From positions 1 to 32,696 of the forward strand of contig PCTW01000066.1 in NCBI GenBank assembly GCA_002786715.1: a stretch of DNA of 32,696 bases. Direction: 5' to 3'. The notes under the pieces are model-generated. The model saw nothing but the letters and a program-made list of their open reading frames with translations. It was not told where the DNA came from and searched no databases. The stretch comes from Bdellovibrio sp. CG22_combo_CG10-13_8_21_14_all_39_27 (GTDB taxonomy: Bacteria; Bdellovibrionota; Bacteriovoracia; Bacteriovoracales; Bacteriovoracaceae). Both the position numbers and the translations under genes were made by a program. Below are positions 21,622 to 31,500 of this stretch, one piece after another (within the stretch, counting starts at the first letter, position 1; the number at the start of each line of letters is the position of its first letter).

Positions 21622-22020
21622 CTAAGACTTAATAATTCTTATTCGCCAATAAATAGCTTCAATATCATTATTTTTAAAAACAAAAGCGTAGTTTTTTTGT
21701 ATAAACCTAAATAGCATTAATTTTTCTTCTGAAGCTAACTTACCAAGTTGAGCATAGGAATCCAAATACTCGCCACCGCCACGTGCGGAATCAAGTTTTA
21801 CTTGATCTAGATTAATCGCGAGAAAAAGCTTTTGATCATGTTCAATTTGGCCGATCATAGCGCAATCGCCAGTAGAGGAAAAGTAAGAAGAAGTTGAATA
21901 AACTGAACCAGCGAAACCTCCAAAGCGACGAAATACTCTATCGCACTTGTTTGAGTTGTATACCTGAGTATTACCTAAAAGTAGAAAAAAAGTTACTATA
22001 TACGATATTTTTTTTAACAT
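21622..22020 (-). CDS. Small exported hypothetical protein
   Basis: A protein of about 132 residues with a signal peptide (LKKISYIVTFFLLLGNTQVY) and a mature part of about 110 residues. The ATG at 22020 starts the signal sequence; an ATG at 22035 in the same frame is open. The mature part starts with KCDRVFRRFGGFAGSVYSTSSYF and contains two cysteines (KCDR and GDCAM) that could pair, then becomes helical and hydrophilic (YLDSYAQLGKLASEEKLMLFRFIQ). No family is recognised. It follows the four-helix membrane protein in the same orientation with a 150-base gap. It could be a second small partner of the giant protein, but distance makes this uncertain. Confidence 0.6.
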   Translation of the reverse strand: MLKKISYIVTFFLLLGNTQVYNSNKCDRVFRRFGGFAGSVYSTSSYFSSTGDCAMIGQIEHDQKLFLAINLDQVKLDSARGGGEYLDSYAQLGKLASEEKLMLFRFIQKNYAFVFKNNDIEAIYWRIRIIKS

Positions 22021-22169
22021 TCTGGACCCCATCAAATAAATTTTCAGTTTGCTGGTAGTAGACTATATTTTTTCCCTAATAAAAATACACCCTCTGCTAC
22101 TCCTACAACTGCTTTTACTCAATAGGCTTTCATCCGCAGCGTTGAAAAAAGCTAGCTACAAATTGGTTT

Positions 22170-22556
22170 TCAAATGCTGTATATGAATTGAGCCAGTTTT
22201 AACGACGTGAAAAAAAGTAATCCAACAAGCAAGAGTTGGAAGCTCGGAAAAGAATAAAAATGTTCCTTTCCTCGCTTCTTTATAATTGCTTGGTTAATTG
22301 CTCCCACAAAGATGACCATAGCAATAAAAATCGGAAATGTTAGCTCCGTTACCTTTATCGTCATGATATTCTTTATACTTGGGAAAAAATCCTTTAGGTA
22401 GGTTAGACTCAAAATCATAGACACTAGACAAACAAGAGAAGTTATAAAAAAAACACCTTTATTTTTTTCATGTTTTAGAATGTAGTCGCGTATAACAGTG
22501 AGTAACCAAATGTGGGAAAAAATCAATATGTAGTTAAATAAGTAAAAATCTTTCAT
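22170..22556 (-). CDS. Four-helix membrane protein, candidate immunity protein
   Basis: A 128-residue protein with four hydrophobic helices (about residues 6-24, 35-52, 68-86 and 104-126) separated by short basic or acidic loops. It is an inner-membrane protein. It begins 18 bases after the stop codon of the giant RHS-type gene and has the same orientation, the standard position of an immunity gene. Immunity proteins to pore-forming or membrane-active toxins are often small multi-pass proteins, and the C-terminal tip of the giant protein is strongly hydrophobic. This match in character is the main support; no sequence family is recognised. It may otherwise be an unrelated hypothetical. Confidence 0.6.
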   Translation of the reverse strand: MKDFYLFNYILIFSHIWLLTVIRDYILKHEKNKGVFFITSLVCLVSMILSLTYLKDFFPSIKNIMTIKVTELTFPIFIAMVIFVGAINQAIIKKRGKEHFYSFPSFQLLLVGLLFFTSLKLAQFIYSI

Positions 22557-22574
22557 AAACTCAAAATTCCTAAA

Positions 22575-25500
22575 TTAATTTTCAATGTAAATTCTACATT
22601 CACTAGGAATAAAATAGCTTTGCTCACTTACTTGCTCATTTGACATTGGGGTTATTCCTGTATCTGCACATGCAGCACCAGCAGCACCTCCGACTCCATT
22701 AATAATCGCATTACTGAACTGTCCAAGATTGAAACCTGCACCAATACCAAATGTAGCAGCAGAAAACGTGGCTGCCTGAGAGCCAGCTTTAGCCGCTCTT
22801 TTCCAATTCACACTCCTTCCCATTATGGCCTGATTCCCTGCATTTTGTAATGTCGTCAATGCTCCTGTTGTAATAGCTGCTGCCACTATTGCAGCTGGAA
22901 CAGCAAGTGGGCCTAAGACTGGTGCAGTAGCTGTTAATACAGCACCAAAAACCGCCCCAGAAACATATGTCGTCAAACCAACCATCACAGCATTAAAAAC
23001 AAATATACCAGCAACTTGAAAAGCACTCCCACCATTCTTGTTAGCCTCTTCAGCTGAGTTGTAGCCTGCAAAAAGAGGAAGAGCTGTATAGACTATTGAA
23101 GCGGAGGCAAAATCAACAAGAGTCGAAAGCGGCGAGAACCTTCCAAATGGGTCATCTAAATTTATAGGATTATTTCTTGTATAAATGTAACCGTTCATAA
23201 ATGTTGCTGGAGAACTTAATACTCCTCTGAATGGGTCTGTTTGAATAAACTGTCCGACAGATGAATCATAATAGCGCGCCCGATAGTAGTAGAGTCCAGA
23301 CTCAGATTCATATTCTCTTGATGTGTAAGTAAAATATGGTTCAATATTTGGATTAGTTGACACATTAGTGTCGCTTAAATCTGTGATCTTAATGAGATTC
23401 CCAAATGATCCGTAAGAGTAATGCTCAATTAAATCGCCATTTGAATCAACGAGATCAATCACGCTTCCTTGAGCATCTTTTACATAAAAGATATCCTCGG
23501 AGCTTTGAGATATTCCAGCTTGAACCCCTGCCGTTGTAACATGCATGGCAAGTGGATCATCAGTATGAAGACTTGAATGAGTAAAACTCACTAGGACTTG
23601 ATTTGAGTCATCGGTTTTGGCAATGACTTCGTTTCCTTCGTATAGAAAATTTGTGATTTTAGAAGTAGCGTCTTGAAGATCATTTGAGACTTTCCTTATT
23701 CTTCTTCCGAGGGCATCATAAAAATATTTTACCTCACGAGTCTTGGTTGAACCTTCAAAAACAGCAAACTCAACCATTCTATTTTGAGAGTCATGAATGT
23801 AGTTTTCAGTTTTAGATAAATCCTTTGCTACTTTGCTCGAGAGATTTCCATTGTCATCAAAGCTATAAAAATGATTGTAGTCTTCAATTAAACGCTGAGC
23901 TTTTGAGTCATAAATATAATTGCCATTTTGATCCGTGATTCGATTGCCTAGTGGATCATAAGTAAACGATTCGACTCCGACCTCAGGTGATTGTGAATTT
24001 GTTAATTGAGAATTTTGATCGTAATCGTAATTAAAATTTCCTGCAGGAGTTCTCATCTGAATTCGATTGCCAAGTGCATCTCGAACGTATTCAAAACTGT
24101 TAATAACTGTGCCTGAGTTGTTTGTATGAACAAGGCTCGTCAAAAAGTTTGTCGAATCAAAACTCATGCTTGATTCTATCACTGGAGTTATGATCTTTTT
24201 AACTCGACTAGCAGCGTCGTATTCAAAATTAAAATTTTGATTGCGATGATTAACAAGTCCAATCAAACGTTTTTGATTGTCATACTCGTAGTTGGTTGAT
24301 CCAATCGCCGAACTTGTCATTGAGTCTCGATTGCCTGAATTATTAAAAGTATAGTCTACAGTATGACTGCCATATCCGCTAGCCATACCAAGGCCAGTCA
24401 GAGATTCACTTTCAACTTGATACCCTTTTTCGGTTGGAACATATGAGAGATCGACTTGAGAAAAAGAATCTTTTACTTGAGTAATATTGTTTCTGATGTC
24501 ATAAGTAAACTCATACAAATTATCTGGAAGAATTTTCTTGGTTAATCGATTTAGCGAGTCGTATTCGAAGTCCTTTATGTTCCCTATATAATCCACTTCG
24601 CGAGCGATGTTTCCGTTGGAGTCATACGAAAGATTTATAGTTCGATTAAGGGGATCTATTTTTTGAATAAGTCGTCCCATTGGGTCATAATTGAAAAAAG
24701 TCTCATTATTTTTTGGATCGAGAATATGTGAGAGTTCACCTGTGGCAAGATATGAATAGTTAGTTGCTTCATTCTTTGGAGAAATCACCTTCGTTAATCG
24801 ATTATAGAGATCGTACTCATAACGAGTAAACTGACCTTTGCCATCAATCACTTCGGTATTGTTTCCGGCATAATCTCTTAAATAAATAGTTTCTATGCCT
24901 AATGAGTCAGTTGCCTTTGAAAGATTTCCAAATTGATCATAAGAGTAGTTAATAAATTGATTAAGATTATTAGTCTTCGTTTTAACAAGACCCAAATCAA
25001 AATAATCGAATTGCACGAATTGATCAAGCCGTTGAGTTCTTAGAAGATTTCCCGTAACTGGATCAATGGTTGAAGTCGAAACAACTCCTAATTCATCAGT
25101 ACTCGAAGTGAGATTTCCGTAAGAATCATAAGAAAAATTCATGCTAACATTGGTTAATGAATCAAATTTTTCCAACAGATCGCGAGTTATGGGATCATAA
25201 GTAAATGTTGCAAAACTGCTATCTGGTCTGATTATTTTAGTTGGATCACCAAATACGTTTCGTTCAATTTTAGTCTCTTTTCCTTCAGCATCAATGATGG
25301 TACTGACAAAGCCTTCTGTATCTGAAATAAATTTAGTTTCAAATCCTTTTGCATCTTTTATACCATCATATAATTCACCGCTAGAAATTGACTTTAAAGT
25401 AGAACTTGCGGCGGCTCCTGATGCCGCATCAGTCACTTCCACTTCGGTTAAATCAGGGCGAACAATTTTTGCTAAACGATTATAAATATTATACTGATAG

Positions 25501-28500
25501 CTTGTGCTATTTCCTCTTTCATTTTGTTCAGAAATCAACAATCCTTTCGCATCGTAGAAAAATAACTTGCTTGTCCCATCAGGAAATGTCACTGAACTGA
25601 GCGTTTCTCCATTATAATTAAATTCCGTGACACGATTTGCGGGATCGGTAATATTGATTAATTTATTCCCTGAATAATTAAAGCTGATTTGTGAATTGGA
25701 TGGATCAATCATCGAGGCAAGTTTACCATCTGGTCCATACTCGTAGTTTACCTCTCGACCATTTCTTGCGATTGAACTTACTTGCTGACCATTAATGTTA
25801 AAATGGTCAATTGAACCATTTCTGTAGTGACGCTCAAATGTTCCATCTTGATTCTTGTAAAGAACACTTTGATCTTTGCTTGATGGTTTATAAACTAAAG
25901 TTCCAAGATTAGAAGTTTCAAGCGTGATTCTTCTGATTCGCTTGTGACCTTTGTCGTGGACAAGAAGATTCTTATTTGCATCAAATCCTAACGCCCCCGG
26001 AGAACAGAGACTGGCCTCTAGCGCATTTCCTTTATCGCCTATGAGTCCATCAGTGCAAGTTCCATTTCCTGCAAAGGTTTGGGCTCCACCATTTTGCATA
26101 TCAATCTGCACGACTCGATTGTTAGCAGTATCCGAGACAAACATCATCTGATTATCATTATCAATTGCAAGATACGTTGGCTCAACTAAGGCCATACGAT
26201 TAGCATCAGTTTTATTGACAAGTTCTCCCCCTTCTGCGACAGGTTTCCCTGCAAAAGTTGTAATAATTCCATTTGCATCAATTCTTCTTACGTAACCACT
26301 ACCAGTAACAACATAAAGATTTCCATTTCCATCGTAGCTCAAACCTCTAGGGTATCGAATACCTGCATTCTTCGCATCTCCACCGTCTCCAGCATCAGCG
26401 CTCGTACCATTTCCAGCGACTACCGAAACAGAATTTGTAGATAAATCGAGCTCTTTAATTTGATGATTTCCTGAATCGCTAAAGATAAGCGTATTCGCTT
26501 TTATTCCTTTGATAACCTCGAATGGTCGATTGAGTTTAGATACCGATGAATCTCCATTAATATTCCCAGCCTCTGGAACGACTCCTGAGCTTGCATGCAA
26601 ATTAAAACAAACTGGAGCAGCATATTCTCCAACAGCAAAGGAGGGACCACAATCAATATTAAAACTACTACAAAATGCTGATTTTTGATTAAAGCTAGGC
26701 GTTTTTGTTTGGCCTGCTATTAAAGATTCGTTCTTGTAAACAAGTCCATTTTCATCCACAAAAACGAGTTGATCTGACTCGATTTTTGCAATACTTGTAA
26801 ATATTCTTGGGATGGAATAATTTGAAGATTGGTTCACACAAAAATAATCAGTATGGCAACCTACGTTATCATAAAGACAAGACTCTCTTCCTTCCAAAAA
26901 ATCTTCGCCGTATGTTCCGGTAAAATTTCCAAAAGATTGAATCAGTGTGGAGTTTCCTGAATCTAAGCTCCAAGTCTTCACATTATTTTGAGAGTCAATA
27001 TAGAAGCTTTCATTTGGATCGTTTAAATTAATAGCCTGTATACCATTCAAGTCTTCAAAAATGGTATCAATGGAAGAGTCCAAAACATAACTTGATATTT
27101 GTCCATTTCCCTCTTTTATGGCGAGTCTCACATCATCAGTTTTGAGAATTTTTTGAACACCTGCAACATCCCAACCTTGTCCATATGACGAATTTTTGAG
27201 ATTATTGATGTATAAATTTCCACCTATGTTTTGTGGGTAGATTTTTCGAAATTCTTCCACCCTACTACGATTAATTGAAGTACGGCTACCCAATCCTGAT
27301 TTTCCATTAATATTGAGAGTTGAAATGACAGTATTTTTAATCTTGATCCAATATTGAGCAAGGTATGGAAATGCACCAGAGTTCTCGGTGCTTAAGTCAA
27401 CACCATAGCTAATGAGAGATTTGTTAGGCATACCAGTGAAGGTCACTTTATCAGTGATAGTCGAACCTGTTTGAAACTGCGCCTCAATGTACTCAGGCTC
27501 TACCCAGCTTGATAATGTTTGATTACCAGAAAAGCGAATCCCACGTTCTTTAAAGTTAATCGGATCATCAATATTTACTTCATTTCTTGGTATATCAATA
27601 ATATTTTTAATAAGAGCTGTCGGATTGGCCCAAGAAGAATTGTAAATTAGTTGTGGAGCAACAGAGCTTCCCATGACTTGATAACTTGGAAGCACAATTT
27701 GACTTGTCACTGCTCCGTCAAATGTATTAGCTCCAGGAATATCTTCATTATTAACACTTCTTATAACGGGTGCAATCGGAGCAGCATAAACTTCAGAGAA
27801 GTGAGTAATGCCTTGACCAGCTTTGGTCGTCATCGTTGTTCCATTCTCATCTACAACAGCGACTCCATCTGGTTCCCAATATCCTGTCTTTGAATTTTTC
27901 GAGAACAAGATAACTTCAACACCGGCAGGAAGCTCGTCTTTATTTGGAAGTGTCACTTCAATCGGTTCAGTAAAAGTCACGCCAGAAGGTTCAAGAGCAT
28001 AGACAGTATTTGGAACCGCCATTGCCGGAACTTCCACGCTTGATCTGTCAGCAGGAATCTCCATGATGTTCATCGCCTTCTCTGTTGAATTATCAGGGAA
28101 GATCACTGTATTGGCCGGAATAGTAAGTGCTACACCGAGAGCGTGTTCAGAGGCGACAATACCTCCGTCAGCTTGAGAAATAATTGTCTCTGATCCATCA
28201 AGTAAAGTTGGAGTTAAGTAGATGGGTTTACCTAGAATATTTCGTTGGGTCATACCCAATGTAACAAGTACACTTAATTTTGAAAAAGATCTTCCTAAGA
28301 GCTGTGAAGGGTTAAGAGTAGTGGCATCGACGAGAATCGTTTGATCACCTGTTACAGGGGAAGCAATTTCAAAGTTGCCGTTTCCATCTGTGATGGCACT
28401 TTGTCCGCTAGAAGTTATTGAAACAGTAACTCCCATTAATGGAAGCCCATTCACATCAAGAACTTGTCCCAAAAGAGTTGTATCAACGAGATGTTTAACG

Positions 28501-31500
28501 AAAATATTTTCAGTCGTGTTTGTGATCGGATTAATGGCAGTAAGTTTGACTTCATCAAAATAAAGAAGGGAGGCTTCAAAACTTCCATCAGCATTTGAAG
28601 TGGCATACTTTGAATTGAAAATCCCACCATCTGCTAAAAATTCGTGATTATTTAATCTCATGGCCGAAGGGGCACCAATAACTTTAACAACTCCCGGTTG
28701 ATCAGGATCAGGGATAGTGGTAATCAGAGCAGGATTAAAAATAGGAAGGAAAATTTCATTGGTTAGGATTGTGGTCTTAACATTTCCATAAAGGTCTGTC
28801 GCCTCAATGGTTGTTTGAAATGGGCCTTCGGCACTAGATGCAACCACCGTATCAAATGATTGCTGATCTTGAGATAAAGTGACTTCAAATCCATTCACAA
28901 GTACTTTAGATAATGGCTTTGAACTAGTTGCTGATACTGGAAAAACAAAAGCATTCAAACGAGAATTCTCAACTGGTGTCGAAATGGAAAGTATCGGAAG
29001 TGTCGTATCCAAATGGATATTTGAAAATAACTGCTTACCAGAAGAATTGAGATTTGAATCGAAAGCTTCAAACTCTATAAGATTAAGACCTTCAGATAAG
29101 GAAAGCGGTACAAGATGCTCAAAACCTTCTGCATTATAACTTTGAACGCCGTTCACAGTGACGACTAAGCTAGAGACTGAACTGTCTGTGATATGAGCAG
29201 GAATTGAAACTAAGTTTTGATTAAATCTCTGTCCATCGGCAAGCTCAACATTTAAAAGAGGGTTTGATTGATCAACAGAATAATTTTTTGAGATTGACGT
29301 GACTTCGCCCTTGTTATCAACGACCTCAAGTACAATTGGATAATTACCTAGATTAGGTTCTCCATAATTGTGAGTTGAAGTTAGCCCCTCGGAATACTGC
29401 CCATCTCCCCAACTCCAACGATAACCATTGATGAGCCCGTCATAATCGAGGGAGGTCGAAGCATCACAAGAAATACTTCCCTCTCCTGCACTGCAAGCGA
29501 AATCGGCAACAGGAGCCTGATTTATCGAGAGAGCAACGACACTATCGTAATAAAAATCTGATACGGCACCTTGATCATTTTTAACTTGCAGTGAAATTGA
29601 AAAAACACCAACATTATTATAAAGATGACTTGCGATTGGATTACTTGTAATTAAACTCGTCCCATCCCCAAACAACCAGTGATACTCAACAATGGTTCCC
29701 GCGAGGTCAAATGAATTCGAGGCATCAAGTTGCATTGATAAAGGAATAACCCCATCATCGCTCGGGATAGAAAATCTTGCAAAAGGTTTAATAATGGGAT
29801 CAGTCACGTTCACCAGACGATCCATTTCACCAAGAGTTAAACCTGATGAATTTTTAACTTTTAAATGAACAGTAAAGACGCCAACTTCGTTATAAATATG
29901 ACTTGCATTTGGATCATAAAGCTCAACACTAACCCCATCCCCAAACGACCACTCATAACTAAAAATGTTTGGATCAGTTTGAGCAGTAAACTCGACCTGT
30001 AAAGGGATTGCTCCTGATTGTGGGTTATATTCAAAACTGGCCAGTGAAGAAATTAATGAAAAATTAGAATTCGGATCAACGATACTGTTTAAATTTATAT
30101 AAGGTATGGAATCAATGGATTCATTATCTCCTAAAGAAATTCGAGAGTTTTGGCCTAAAGCTCCGAAGCCGCCTCTCCCCCAACACTTTAACAACCCTGT
30201 GTTCGTTTTTAGACAGGAAATATTTGGCCCCGTATTAACAGATTCAATTATTTCATTTGAAGTAAGAACAGGAACTGAGCTTGGGAACTCATCGTCTCCT
30301 ATAACATTTAAATTTCCATTACCAAGTTCACCATAATCATTTTGCCCCCAGCATGTAAACGTGTTGTCAAAGTATAAAGCACAATTATGATTTCCACCCA
30401 CTGAAAGACTTTTTACATCTCCGTGTAATGGAACAAAAGGAACATCTTTTAACTCTTGTGGGTAGAACCCCGTAGTTCCTAAGCCAAGCTTTCCATAATT
30501 GTGTCCCCAGCATTTTACTTTCTTGTTATCAAAGATGGCACAACTGTGTTCAGCTCCAATCTCAATATCTACGATATTCCCACCAGCATCGACGTAAGGA
30601 AATGTTGCAGGAGACTCGTTAACACCAATCACTGCGTTATTTCCAACAGTATTTTGTTGGAGCCAAACTCTGTTGTAACCTAAATGATCATTGGCTCCCC
30701 AACCCCAACACTTCATTCTTTGAGATTCGAATAGGGCACAAGTATGTGACCAGCCAGTACCAATTTTTAAAATGGGTTCGTCAAAAACGATTATATTTGA
30801 CGGACTCGGCAATTCATCATCACCGATATTATTTGAGCTTCCAATTCCTAATTGACCAAACTGATTCCATCCCCAACATTGCGCAGTTCCGTCATTAAAA
30901 AGGGCACAAGTATGTAGCCATTTCGTATCAATATCGCGAACAGGTTTTGACAATGGTATATAAGCAATTGAAGAAACATCTTCATTCGTGCCTAAATTAT
31001 CTAAACTTCCAGAACCAAGACTTCCATAAATATTTCTTCCCCAACATTTTACCTTTTGATTCTCAAGTAAGGCGCAATGAAAAGCCGATCCCGAAGTTAA
31101 CTTAATAACTTTTTGATCAAAGGGGAGATAAGGAGCATCTTCTATATTAATAGAATCTAATGTTCCCCAACTAATGTTCGTTGAGTTTCCAAGACCAAGT
31201 TGGCCAAAATCATTTGCTCCCCAACATTTAACTTTCCCATTATCCACAATGGCGCAATTACTTCGAACATCTGGAGATACAGTTGCTCCTGCAAATGAAG
31301 GTTCCGTTGAGGAAGAGCCAATATCAATGCTGCCTCCTAAATTAATATAAGGCAGATTTACAACTAATTCATCGTCTCCTAGTGAAAGTCGATTATCATA
31401 TCCTAAAACGCCCCTAGTTCCTAACCCCCAACAACGAAGCTGACCTAAATTATTTGAAGCACAAGAAACGGAGGAACCAGTATAAATATCACCGATCGGC

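Noticed and set aside
25294-29139. Several plus-strand frames inside the giant gene
   Set aside because: All are shadows of the continuous minus-strand YD/PKD coding frame; composition follows the coding strand.
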